64,000 nucleotides of DNA from Haemonchus contortus (Eukaryota; Nematoda; Chromadorea; Rhabditida; Trichostrongylidae): assembly GCA_000469685.2 (NCBI GenBank), contig LS997566.1, forward strand, positions 33,189,303-33,253,302, in the 5' to 3' direction. The translations under genes and the position numbers were made by a program. The stretch's first letter is position 1; each line of letters begins with the position of its first letter. This document shows positions 11,950-47,400 of the stretch, piece by piece. The notes beneath the pieces are model-generated. The model did no database searches, was not told the DNA's origin, and saw nothing but the letters and a program-made list of their open reading frames with translations.

Positions 11950-12030
11950 TCTTGCTAGTGTAATGGATAAAAGCACAAGGATAGCACGAGTACGGATTCA
12001 AATTTTCCGAGTTTTGTCCACAACTCGCCA
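11950..12030 (+). repeat. tRNA-like (SINE head) remnant
   Basis: TAGTGTAATGGAT resembles a pol III A box, and GGATTCAAAT about 40 bp later resembles a degenerate B box. It cannot be folded into a convincing tRNA, so a SINE head is the likelier reading. Confidence 0.25.
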
Positions 12031-12261
12031 ACCTTATGAGACTTTGCAGTTCGGTCTAATAAATGATTTCCCTGAGCGATTGTAGTGGTGAATCCATCCC
12101 TCAGCTACCTTTTGTTGACAAAATCTTGTGCGAGCCGGTAATGGCTGATGCATGGTGGCCGTGATTGCCAAGGTTCTGAACAAAAGCGGGGACCTATTTC
12201 TGTTTCTTCCGTTTCTTTTTTCTTCAGTTCTATAATAGACATGACGTGAGAGAGAAGCGTA

Positions 12262-12460
12262 TCGGGTTTGCTAATCGGTTAGTATTACCACCGGCAGCTT
12301 CTCGAATTGATGTTCAATATCCGCTCCGGCAAACCAACTCTTCCATCCATCCGAGGTCGATAAATTATCCGGTTTCGTTTGGGAAGATAAAAGTCCTGAC
12401 TTTTACGTTTACTGACCACCGAAACTCATTGCATAGGCGACTGGGCATTAAAACGTCAGA
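12262..12460 (+). repeat. SINE-like repeat, copy 1 (degenerate)
   Basis: Shares ATCCGC..GGC..CCAAC, GGTCGATAAATTATCCG, GGGAAGATAAAAG and a CACCG..AA.TCATTG.ATAGG block, in the same order, with the repeat at 23630-23900. The B-box region is degenerate (TTCTCGAATTG). Confidence 0.5.
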
Positions 12461-12469
12461 AGGATTGGA

Positions 12470-15400
12470 GCGAAAGTTAATTGCAAGGGAAATTCTCAAT
12501 TCGGAAACTTTTCAGGTAGAAATGACCCATCAAAATCACTTCATCCGCTATTAATTATTATAGTTACACGAGTAGGTCTTCTTGCATTACGCATGGTTAC
12601 CCAAGTGGAATTCCCAATATCCCACTTGCAATCGTTGGCGTGCGAGAGGTGGTTGGGCATTATGGGATTCCTTGCGATGCCTAAAGTATCCGTACAGAAG
12701 GGTATCGAACGATACAAAGAAGATTCAGTCAACAACAAAACATGAAGGAGTAGGAAGACCGATGTTTTTGAAGATAGGACTAATGGAATGGTGCGTTTGC
12801 GAGTCGATCGTGATCATGAATCACTCAAAAGGCAGCAAAGGAGCAGAGATTATCAGATTTGTCGATGGGGCAGATAGACTAATTGAAAAGCTTCATTGCT
12901 GTTACTACCGTATACAGGAATGTGGAGTCATTACCGATCTCAACAGACAGCGGGGGGCATAAAAATGCAGAAAGTTGCTAAATCACATGAGTGAAAGCTA
13001 GTGGTCCTTCCAGCCTACCGAGTAGAGATCGCGCTGGAGTGGTGCCGACGCCGGTTTTCCCGACTTCATTAGCACCGAGGAATAGCCACAGTACTTTCCA
13101 GATCTTAACTCACCTAACTACGTATGGTCCTTAATGGGGAGAGGACATGTCGGGTTTGCGATACATGTTGGAGTAGTAGAAAGCAAGATACGACACGATA
13201 CTCGGCTTGAAAAAATTAGAGGGGGACACCTGCGTGGGATTTGGAATAAACCTTGGGCCTCTATCCAAACTCATGTGGGATATTATGAAATGTGGTTGTA
13301 ACAAGTTGTAGCACACAATCTTTGCAAACATGTATATAGATTCTGTTGCCATTCTCAGCCTAAAGGCTTTAAATACATTACCATGAATTGGTGCCCATTA
13401 TTTTGGCATGCCCTCTACATTTCTTTCTCGGAATACATGGATGCAATAATAGTCAAAGGTATGGGGTGTGGTGCAATTGAAGAGGAGTGAGGGCGGAGCA
13501 GAGCTCGAAGGAAGTAGCAGAATGAAGCGAAAGCGGAGCAGTAATGAATACAGGGACAAAACAAAGTAACAGTAGAATCGTGCCAAAAAAGATAACCGCT
13601 CATCGATCGAGCTATGTGAAGAACGCTAGAAATGCAATAATGAGGCAACTAATTCGCCTCTGCCGCGTGCGGCGAATCGATTGCACAAAGTCGGTTCAAC
13701 CGCTCATATAGTGAAATAACAGTGGAAGAAAAGTCGCGGACTCTTTTAAAATTGGTAACAGATTGTTTGTATCCTGTCACTAGCATTATCCATGTAGCCC
13801 TTACTATAAATAAAGCGCTCGGGTCTGTCTGTCTGCTTGTCTGTTCGATTGCTTGCACGGGAATTCGATATTACCTGGAAAAGCACTTGCAGAAGTCGGG
13901 TCAATTTTGGGATGTGTTGGGCGTAGGACAAGATCAGCAGAGCACAAGTGAACTCAGCGGGCCTTGGCCCACAGGGGGCGGGACATACGCAGGAATGGGC
14001 GGCGCCTTGGGCAAAACGTTTGAATTAGATCTCATAACAGCCCAGACGCGGGGAAAAATGGACGATGGTGAGGGATGGGTAAGCAGGTGAACTGAAGAGG
14101 GCTCAACGGCAGGACAGTTCTCGCAGGGGAGGGATTGGTCAACAAGTGAACTGAAGGAGAATCGGAAAGCCTTGGTGGGCGGTGTTTTCATCTAATTTCA
14201 TGGCTCGATTTAACCAGGGCACATAAAAAGTTAAAACATAAGGTTTGCGGCTTCAATCTATCCTGCCTGAGGGATGCGCGCAGGCTTGAATGAAATATAT
14301 CGAGCGGATGCCCTCAAAGCGGTCCCGACATGGGATCTAGAGAGAACTTTCTCCTTCTAATACATAAAATATTCCGCTGAATGACGCTTTTGCAGATGAG
14401 AGGTCGCGGATGTACAATGCACGAGTTAGTGTCCATAGCCCAACTGCTTATTAGTAGCTGACAGCGATATTCTGGTTGAACTGGAGGGTTCAGAATTTAT
14501 TTATTTATTTCATTTCTCTTTGCACTCATTGGTGCGCTAAGCCAACACAGAGTGGGTTAGTACTGATATTATGATCGAAAACCAAACAGAAGAAAAAAAT
14601 CGCCAAGACAAAACCAAGAAATTCTGCTGTAGGCCTAACTCGAAATATTTCTCAGTCTATAGGCGGGCGGCGCAGTAGGGACTGGTAAAGTAGACTGAAA
14701 AAAAACAGCGCAGCAGATATCAGCTAGCCATCGAATGAAGGGACAGGTTGAGTAGAAGCATAGGTGCCCAACCGCTTTGCCTATCATGTAATGCGAAGGT
14801 CACCACCAGTAAGTGCAGGTCAGTCTAGGCAACGCAGTTGTTCCCGGGCGGCCAAGGCAGTTGCCTCTTTGATCTTGACACGAACCCAGGGCGTAAGACC
14901 TAGACCCAAGTATTAGGAAGAAAAACAAAGGCACTCGTTGACCTGCACTTACTTGGAGGAGGCAATGCGAGACTTAATAGGAGCGCCACAGACGGGTAAG
15001 GAAGTCGGAGAGTCAGAAAAAAAAGAAATCCAAACGATGGTAGCAGTAACTGCCACTGAACAAACTCGGCCTACGAGAGATCCAGAGTGCAGCCGCCTCA
15101 GAGCTGGGGAAACTTCTCATAGTAAAGCAACAAACAGTGAGAGAAAAACTTCGTTGTTGGTAACATCCGACATGACTGAGAAAACTGTAAAGGTGGCGTA
15201 CTAGTAATTCTCTCCGCGCAGAGTGAGCATGAGTGTAGTTGAAACACGAATCGGCGAGGAAGTAACACCAATGCTGAATACTAGCAAAACCTGCAAGGCT
15301 GACTCAGTTGTGTGCCACCATTTCTGGCAAGAAACATTCGAATCAACTTTGTAACCTCAATAAGCTGAAAAGATCGAGCTCGTACAAATTCTTCTTGAGA
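12470..15400. other. Gene-poor stretch
   Basis: Only unsupported open frames are present (12582-12962 and 13722-14090 plus). There is a low-complexity CTGTCTGTCTG run near 13825 and a TTTA repeat near 14496. I see no exon with both splice signals and family resemblance. Confidence 0.4.
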
Positions 15401-15409
15401 ATTTTAGCA

Positions 15410-18036
15410 TTAGGTACATTTATCAACTCTCTCGGGAGGTAGCTTAGCCACCTTGCCGTTCGACAGAAAAAGTTGGTAAACAGCAGATGGTGGTTCTTCC
15501 TCAAAATTCGGAAATATACCAGCTCTCTCGCTGCTAGGTCGAAAGACCCAGTATTTCCTGGGGGTAAGTGAGGTTTCTTTCTTCAGAATGCGAAAAGCTA
15601 GAGTTAAATCGTTCACAACTCTCCTTATTATTAGCCGATGTAGACCAAGCGATTTTACGCGTTCGTCGTAACTAGGCAGATTACTGTGAGTTATGGAAGG
15701 AAAGCATCTCAGAAATAGTAATCTAGTGAAAGTTTTCTGCACTTTCTCAAGTTTCAAAATGTCTTTTCTGAGAGAAGTGCTCCAAACTAGTAAACAGTAT
15801 TCCTGATCGAGGAGTGCACAGGTTTTGTAGGGGCAAAGTAAAGATTTGATATCTTTGCTGTGAATGTTACGAAAAAACAGGTACATAGTTGCCAAAGCTT
15901 TCTTAGTTACGTATTCTATAGGATTTGTGAACTCGAGATTGACACTAGTGTGACAACGAGATCTTTTATGGCGTGACATTGCTTCAGCTGGACACCATTG
16001 ATTTCATAATTTCCTGAGGCTCCTCCATCCAAATGAAATGCTGAGCACTTAATAAGGTTGACGGACATCTCACAATTTGAGACTCATTCAGTCAGTTTCG
16101 TAATTGACTTTTTCAGAGCTAACTGGACAACTTCTTTGTTTTCTTTGTTATATGCTGCGTAAATTTTGTCGTCATCTGCATACATTTGAACCTTAATTTC
16201 TGGGAACGTCTTAATAAAGGAGGGAAGATCCATTGTATAGATGAGAAACGAAAACGGTGAAAGAACAGATCCCTAAGGTACACCACCGCGACAGCTAAAT
16301 TTATATGAGAAGCTGTAATCAACCCCCACTCTCATATACATATCTGTGGCTGGGGTAAGACTCGAACCACATAAGGAGGGGTCCGCTTATACCGAGTTTC
16401 TCCAACTTATTCAACAACTTTGAGTGAGAGACTCTATAAAAAGCCTCAGATAGATCAATGAGCACAACATCCACTGCTTCCCCTTTATTTAGTGCTACAG
16501 ACCAATCGAAAACACTGTCAAGAAGATTTGATGTAGTTGAAGCACCCTCTAAGAAACCATGCTGCCCCCTCGAAAATAACTTGAACCTCTGAAGCCACGA
16601 TAGAAGATTATTCCCGACCAGTCGTTCCAACACCTTGGCAGGCGTGGGAATAATGCTTATAAGCGATAAACAGACACTAGTTGGCTCCTGGCTACTTTGG
16701 GTATAGGACGAAAGCTTCTTTCCACTGTTCGGGGACCTCACCGAGAAGCATCGTTACGTTGAAGATGTGAGTCAGCAGAGGGAGGGCGCACATGATTTGT
16801 AGATGATCTGTGGGATCCCGTCGGAGCATTCAGAATTAGACGCTTCAAGAGTTTTCAAGACCCTGAGAACGTCATTGGGATGGATGCAAATACTCGAGAG
16901 GCAGTGGTAGTCACGAGTCGGGTTACCAGAGCGCATTTCTCCTTTGGAGCTCTCATCAGAGAGTACACTAGCGAAGTATGCCCCTAGGGCATCGGCCTTT
17001 TGCTTGTCAGTAACAAAAACCCTATTGGATCCATCCGTGGTAGAGCCTTAGTTCTCACATTAATGTAATAAAATAGCCTTTTGCCTCTGAGTTTGGCCTT
17101 AGCCAGGTATTGCCTTTCACGATTTTACATGAATTCTTTAAGATGATGACTCAGATCAGCGCAAACCTTTCTATAGCAAAGATCAGAAAGAGGGAAGCTC
17201 TGGTTCGGAATAGTCTGTCCTTTGGGCCAATAAATTCCCAACATGAGAGGGGTATTCGAACCATGTACTGCCAGGAAGTTTTGAAGGAATAAATTTGGAC
17301 ATTACCAAGTGCAACTGGGAGCAGAATCTATCGTAGACCTCAGTTGAGGAAGTGTACATATTCGTCAAAAACAGTAAACCAATCGATGTGTATAAGATAG
17401 TCATTCATTTTCTCAAAATCTGTATGGAAGAAGTCAGGAGCAGGATGAGTTGTTTCTGGAGATATATTATGGCCAATACAAAAAGCAACAACGTTGTGGT
17501 CAGAGTAAAGGGGGCACGAACAGATACTCTGGAAACCATGAATTCTGTAGATAGAACAAGATCCAAAACATTGTGTTCATGTGTGGGCTGAGTGACGTGT
17601 TGAGTAAAGCCACAGCTCTCAAAGAAGAAAGAAAGTGAGCTGGAGGAGAGATTAAAGGTGCCTTTTTGATCCAATTAATGCAAAGATTGAAGTCTGCTAG
17701 AAGAACTGTTTTGGGCTGGATAGAGCATAGGTGTGAAAGCGCCTCTATCAATAGGGAATCTTCAGTGGATGTTGAAAGAAGGTAAGGCTTTGTTACTCTT
17801 AAGCTAAACACAGAGAATATCGGCTTTCAAACTGTACTGCAGATCATTTTGCTTTGAAACACTAATTCTGAATCCAAAATGCGTGAACTCAACCATGTTT
17901 CTGTGAGAACTACGATATCGGGCTTATCGAAGTTCAAAAATGCATGTAAATTAGAGATTTTATTGACAATACTACGCGTGTTGAAAAGAAAACAGCTCAA
18001 AAAATTCATTACGCCATGCTCACTTAGGCGTTTCAT
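15410..18036 (-). pseudogene. CR1-type ORF2 (endonuclease plus reverse transcriptase), inactivated
   Basis: The endonuclease start reads NTRSIVNKISNLHAFL, then DIVVLTETWLSS (the catalytic Glu context), and VLLADFN later. The RT part has FSRGQHGFLEGASTTSNLLD, motif A VDVVLIDLSEAFYRV, GVP-stop-GS where the Gln of GVPQGS has become TAG (about 16275), and motif C MYADDDKIYAAY (about 16180). It ends with the LINE C-terminal region. The TAG, a TGA near 16090 and frameshifts make it non-functional, although the YADD residues remain. Confidence 0.8.
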
Positions 18037-18735
18037 TGGATTTGCGACTGTGGTAGGTCAGAGATGTGCTTTAGCTCGCCCCTGTAGATGACCCTTCCCC
18101 TGTATGGTTTCTCTTTATTGCGTTCATTTGCTAGCTGGCGCAGATCGAACTCCCGTTTGCGTTCCTCAGCTGTGAGGCTTTTCCTCACGAACCCGTTATG
18201 GAAACCCGAAGCACGTAAGTTTTCCGCATTTGTCAGAGCACTGCGCCAGTAAGCTCTCGATGGTAACACGATCTTAACGAGTCTAGGGTGCGCAGAATCC
18301 GGCTTGCCAATTCTATAGACTTCCACCGGGCGACTCTCTACTTGTAAAGCGTCAAACAAATCAGCTACCTTGCCTTCAAGAGGTTTCTGACGTTTAGATG
18401 GTTTTAGATGTGCCGGTGCCTCCTAAAAACCGCTGACCACTAGGCTTCTTGCTCGCTTCTTAGCCTCCACATATTCGCGTGACTTGCATGGATTTTTTTC
18501 GGACAGCGCCACGATCATTTTCTCCATGACTGGATCGGTATTCCGACAGCGCTTCAAGAAGCTGGCACACGCTAAAACCACTGAAGTCGATACTTTCATC
18601 AGAGCTAATCTGCGTACCTGAATCTACACTATCGACCAAAGTAGACTGAGACTGAGTTGAGCTGTCAGCCTGAATTTTTGTCTTACTTGAGCGCTGGGAC
18701 TTGGCGGGCATGATCTCACGTCGATAAGCAGTCAA
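18033..18735 (-). pseudogene. CR1-type ORF1, broken into two frames
   Basis: The upstream piece (18735-18460) is Ser/Thr-rich and polar. The downstream piece (18359-18033) contains RPVEVYRIGKPDSAHPRLVKI and FVRKSLTAEERKREFDLRQ. The latter resembles the C-terminal part of CR1/L1-like ORF1 nucleic-acid-binding proteins. A frameshift near 18430 separates the two. Confidence 0.6.
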
Positions 18736-19638
18736 TAAAGTGCAATGGTGTCAATGAACTAAAAATACTGAAAATCAATAGAAATTCCAGGCTATCTAAG
18801 GATAAAATCACAGGATAGTTGTCAAGTAGACAGAGAACAGGAACGCTGATTATCAGATGAAGCAAAACTAGCAGGGAAAATGAAAAAAGTGGTGTTCTAA
18901 GAAGCCGTGAAAAAAACCGCCACACACGGTGACCGCACAGTTGATATTGATATTGTTACAGAGAATTTTGTAACATCCGCAACTACTACATAGGTACCTG
19001 AATGTTGAAACGTTGCATTTCGGGAGGATGGAGAAAATTTTAAAAAAACAAAACTCAAAAACCTATTAGGCACGTAGTTTCCCGATGAGCAGAGCTTCCT
19101 CTAGCTTTCCACATAAAATGGCCCAGTGGAAAGCAGTTGCGACCGTGGAAAAATTCGGTGAATTGGACCGCTGTTTCAGCTCAATTTGTTCAAATCCTGT
19201 CACTAGAGGGGTCAAAAGTTATGTCAATTAATTTATTATGTTTTCATGCTTTCTTGGCATATGTATATCGCCGCACAACTCCAAATCCTGGAAACGAAAT
19301 TTCCAATCAAAGTATAGCATGTGGGATGCTGCGATTTAAACAGGTGGCACCTCAGGTGCTTGAAGACTGGAACTTCACGCCTCCTAAAAATGAAGTTTAA
19401 AAATCGAGAAAATCGAAAATGTACTTTGTACAGGATTCTCCGAAGGGTAGCTTACTGCTAATCTTGTATTACCCAATTAGAGCAAACTAAGCAGAAGTTA
19501 TGGCGTAGCGACGGTATGCGACGGATTAATCCCTCGTAACTATCCATTGACCACGAACTAGTAGCAGTGTTGTGAGTAAAGGAACTCTTCATGACTGCGA
19601 GCAAATCGAATCATTCTAGTGATGCGTAAGTACCAATC

Positions 19639-19644
19639 TTTATT
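19639..19644 (-). promoter_or_regulatory. Polyadenylation signal AATAAA of the cathepsin F-like gene
   Basis: AATAAA on the minus strand about 138 nt past the TAG stop at 19782-19784. It supports 19782-19845 as the terminal exon. Confidence 0.5.
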
Positions 19645-19781
19645 GTGTTGTACAAAATATCACAAAGTAAATCCACCCCGACCGTGATAAAGCGAAACAA
19701 CGACAGCTTCAAACTCAACACTAAAGTATAATACATATTCTTGAGGACAGTCAGAGTTGTTGCTGTAGAAATGAGCCAGGA

Positions 19782-42774
<22,993 letters not shown>

Positions 42775-43249
42775 CACTAAAAGTTAAAAGCTGATTTCAT
42801 GCATCTTACAAAAATATCTCCTAGTTCAGGGATTCCTCATGAAAAAATGTCGGATCAGATTGTTAGGCAACTCGGAGATCTACGAACAGTGTCGCTCAAA
42901 AATTGAAGGAATGCGTACTGCGGGCATCTCAAGAAACAAATTCAAAGCTTAAGATATTAGAACTTTCAGAACGAATCCACCTAAGCAATTAGTCTTCGAA
43001 ATACGTAACGAGATTCGCGAAAATTATCTGTTTAAGGTGAAGTTAAAACCTCCGCGAATGACCCTGACCATGAGGTCAGCGAAGTTTCCGAGTGAAGATG
43101 AAAGACTTGGTAGATGGAATTGTATCGGTCCAATTCAGTGAGGACCACGATCAAATAGGCATTAGCAGAAGTGTGCGGGTGACTTTTCTATTGAGCTATT
43201 GAGTAGCAGTAGTCATTTGAATTTACCTCCCTTCTTTCTAGTTCAAAAT
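42775..43249. other. Upstream region of the cathepsin gene
   Basis: The ATG at 42774 is preceded by about 470 bp without coding features before the RTE remnant, so the promoter or a trans-splice acceptor should lie here. No TATA box or clear acceptor is obvious immediately upstream. Confidence 0.4.
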
Positions 43250-44410
43250 ATTTTCACTTTCTGATTCAAGGCTCATTGAAGTATCGCGAGAGTACAAAAT
43301 GCCGCTATGTTTTACGTTTATCAACTTGAAGAGAGCCTTTGACACCGTTGAGACAGAAGCGGTAATTGAAGCCGTGGGCAACCAGGGTGTTCCTACGCAA
43401 TATATAAGGATGCTTCGTGAGCTCTACGACAGCTTCACGACCAGGATTTCACCATTCTATAAGGAAGTCATTGTCAACGTGAAGAGAGGGGTTCGGCAAG
43501 GCGATACTATTTCGCCCAAACTTTTCAGTGCCGCCCTCGAGAATATCATGCGTCATTTGGAATGGGGAGACTTGGGAGTAAAGGTCGACGGCCGCTTCCT
43601 ACATCACCTCCGCCTTGCAGACATCGTGCTTATAACACCGAACATCGAGCAGGCGGAACGAATGCTGGCCGAGTTTGATAGTGCTTGTGGAAAGATCGGC
43701 TCGAGGCTGAACCTAACGAAGACGATGTTCATGAGAAACGGACTGGTACCTGATGCTCCTCTCACGTTAAACGGAACGACTATCTCCGAATGCTCTAGCT
43801 ATGTGTATCTAGGTCGGGAAGTCAACATGATGAACGACCTAGCTCCAGAGCTGTGCAGAAGGAAACGCGCCGCGTGGGGAGCATTCAAGAACATCGTGGG
43901 AGTAGTGAAGAAGACAAAAAACATCCGGCTCCGCGCTTACCTTTTCGACACTGCTGTCCTTCCTGCTTTGACGTACGCCTCGGAGACCTGGACTATACGA
44001 AAGCAGGATGAGCATGCTGTCAGCGTTACTCAACGCGCTTTGGAAAGGACGGTGCTCGGGATTTCCCTATACACGCAAGTGCAGAAGGGGATCCGGAGTT
44101 ACGAGCTCCGTCACCGATCGAAGATCAGGGATGCCGTTGATTAAGCCAAGAAATCGAAGATCAGGTGGGCCGGACACGTTATGCGATATAGTGATGACCG
44201 TTGGACCAGGGCGGTTACTGACTGGATCCCTCGGGACATCAAATGAACTCCAGGAAGTCTGAACGAAAGGAATGTTAAACTTCGTGTCCCTGAAGCGAGA
44301 ACGATTCGCTGGACCACTCTGGCTCGTGACAGGGACGAATGGAGGCGTTACTGGCGCCCGCTCGAGGAAGTCGATGATCAACGGGACGACAAGTGATACA
44401 GGTGATACTG
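43250..44410 (+). pseudogene. RTE-type non-LTR retrotransposon, 5'-truncated and inactive
   Basis: Coding similarity starts near 43258 (IEVSREYKMPLCFTFINLKRAFD) and runs to the 3' end. GVRQGDTISPKLFSAALE (about 43490) is the RTE RT block, and FDTAVLPALTYASETWT with QRALERTVLGIS follows. After a stop at 44142 the same frame continues as SKIRWAGHVMRYSDDRWTRA, showing decay. Motif A has Asn for the first catalytic Asp (FINL), and motif C reads LADIVL where FADDIVL is expected, one Asp being deleted. The 3' end has short TGATAC repeats near 44394, typical of RTE tails. Confidence 0.88.
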
Positions 44411-47400
44411 ATTCTAATCTGATTTTTTTTCACATTAAGACTTTAGGCTATGGTAACCCAGAGAAACCCCTGCTGCTTGCCATGGGATTTTGTGCAAATA
44501 CTCCCACCCAGCTGGCCCTTCTCCAATTAACATGCTACTAGTTTAACTAAATAAGAGAAAGGAGAAAGAGACACGCGAAAGTTTCGTAGCAATTACAACA
44601 TTAGAAAAACTTTACTCGAATGAATTGTACAGGAAAACTAATGAATGGTTCATTGGAGAAGACAGTAGATTTTTTGACAACAACCTATTTGCTAAACATT
44701 TGGGCGTAGCTTTCGTTTTCTTGAAAGCCTTCAATAGAGACGGAGCTCTGTAGGCACCCTCCACTGCATTTGGAACCCACCTCTTGTTGATAGTGATATG
44801 TCAAAAACATGGTCATGATCCATAGTTCTTTACAAACGTAGCCTTCACCCAGTAGCTTAGGTTAACTGATTTGCTTTGATAAACTTTGAGCAGAACCAGC
44901 CCTAGACCATTAGGCATTATTACGGGTAGACAAAAACTTCTATTTCTTAAGGGTTAATATAAGTAGAGGAGAGAGCCCGGAAGAATATTTTATACATTCT
45001 AAAACAGTTAAAAAGGGAAGGAGCTATGGAAACGAGAAAAAGATTCAGAGGGATTCAATGATCAGGAGCAACTCAGAACTGACAAAAAATTTCTTCAACA
45101 TGTCGCACACCCTTTCCCCATTTCTTTTCTACTCTTCAGTTATTCTATGGGGGGCATCCTAAAAGCTCCAATGCCAGAAGAGAGTCTATCTGCAATGGGT
45201 TTCTACTCCTTGATAACCCTTTCGAGGCTTTTTTACAACTGTAGCTTAAAAAGCTATGCACGCCCAATGCACCTTAATGCAAGGTGGAACCTCACTTTGT
45301 GCAAGAATATTAATCTTTTCAGTGAATTTCTTCATCATGTATACAGAATCCTGACCCAGTGATATCATCGTTGACCAGTATCAGACATGTAAGCGAACCC
45401 GAAACATTCCGATAATTGAAGCAGTGGAATATGAAACTTGAAGTTGGCGACGACGAGGAGCCTAAGGAAAAACGATGTGGAAACGTGATCGAGAATGACC
45501 ATTTCGAAGCCAAGGTGACGGCAGAAGATGCCGCAGATCAAAGGAAGAAGCGCCGGCTAACATGAACAGCTGACCCTGGAACTGCGATCGAGCTAGGAAG
45601 AGAAGGAGAAGGAGAATCTTACCGCCTAAGATCTGCTGGTAAGCTGCTGGCTTCATATTCAAGTTTTATGGGAATTGCTTGTTCACTAGAAACCGTTCAC
45701 GAATCTACCAAGCACTTTTGATAAATCCGTCAATGAATTGAAAAATTATATTTGTTCCAACCGCAAAAAGGTGCCTAAACTTTGATCCGCCGAGCTGAAG
45801 CGCCCTCCACACAGTTGCCCTATGGCTCCGAAGTCGCAGGAGTACTAGGCAGTCTACTAACTTGATCTCAAGGAGTTGGAAACAAGAAATTGTGAAGACT
45901 ACAAGGAGATTTATCATTTCAGGTGCATGACGGACTTATGGCGCAGCCTCGAATAACTGAATAATGATGAGATGATTTTATTTCCTGTGTAAAGGCAAAG
46001 ATAGAGCGTGTTTGAGAAATGCGAAGAGCAAGTACAAGTACAAAGAAATAGAAGTAACAGTGGCATTAGATCGATATGTGGGAAATGATAAGCGCGCATG
46101 TGTGATGACCCATTAGAGCCGTGCCGGTCACCAGGGACCAGATCGTCGAGAGAGAGCCGCCGCGATAATATAAAGGAGGCGGGCCAGGCGTTCTTCGAAG
46201 TGAAATTTTGAGGTAGCCCAATTGAATCGCTCAATCGATACTCATTTCTTACTTATTTGTATATTTAAGTTGTCTAAAAAGTTTACCATAAAGGTAAACG
46301 AGCATGCTGAAAAATGAATTGAATTTACTCGACAATATCGTGAAGATGAAGGAAAGAAGGGTAAGAAATAAGTATGTAAGTGAATGTACTGCCACATGGA
46401 ACAAATGACTAATGGTTCTCTCACCCCATCAAAGTCTAGTGTAATAATGTCGATGATGTATGACTTGGATACTATCAACGTTTACTCCCCCTTCGCGGTA
46501 GGGTGCCCACACAATCCCTCAGAGTACATGATGTCGGACAGTGACAACAGTTGATGTAGACTTTTTCACTCAAAAGCCAAATATTCAGATTCGCTGGGTA
46601 TTCGGAGTCTGTAGACGATCTAAGAAGATAATATTCGAAGAAGCGAGAGAAACAGGAACCTCTGAAGACGGAGTGGTCCATATCTAATGAGGTGTGATAA
46701 ATATGAAATACTTTGACTCGGCCGTTCAGTAAAAGCCGTTTGGTACGCCAGAAGCGTGATGTAACTTTTTCCTGCGCTTATAGTAGTGAATTTCCCTTCA
46801 TAGGTCAGGGGCACATACAATAAATGAATAAATTAATTAATTAAAGTGGTGGAATTTACAGCATTCAAAGATGGTCAAACAGGAATTGTCCAACTGACGA
46901 AGCCAAATCATGGAACGTCTCCATGGACTAGTGGATTGATAACATAACTACTGTTTCGATATGTAGAATGGACAATTCAGGTAAAAGCCTTGGACAACCA
47001 CAGCATACATTGACCTAAGAAACTTTGAACCAAAAAATGATAAAAAGTTACGAGAACACATGAAAGATTCCTTGACAACCAACGCAACAAAAACCTAGTT
47101 TTCGTGACGCAAATTCTAGGGTTGAACAACTATTCAAGATAAGTGCAGTCATACACCTGAAGTAGAGACGATGAGAGGGAATGCTATAAGAGAGAGCGCA
47201 GACGGCGCGAGATATTGGAATCAGACGCCGCCAACCCACCTTGTTTTACCCTGACAGTTACATTTACCGAATGCGACTATAAAACTCCACACCCCATAAA
47301 TACGAGTACAACGGGAGCAATCGGCTCTTTACTGAACAGCCTTTCCGATTATTCTAATGAACAATAGGGGAATGACTGGAGGACAACAGGGCAGTGTGTA

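Larger units (their letters stand above)
15405..18950 (-). mobile_element. CR1-type non-LTR retrotransposon (decayed, near full length)
   Basis: On the minus strand it reads, 5' to 3': an ORF1 region (18735-18033), an endonuclease region (18036-17183), a reverse transcriptase region (about 16741-16140) and the C-terminal tail (15979-15410). That order and the C-terminal EYCLLVWSTSLRKDI and LEKVQKTFTRLLF motifs fit CR1/Jockey-group LINEs common in nematodes. Frameshifts and stops break it into pieces. Exact ends and a target duplication were not resolved. Confidence 0.8.
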
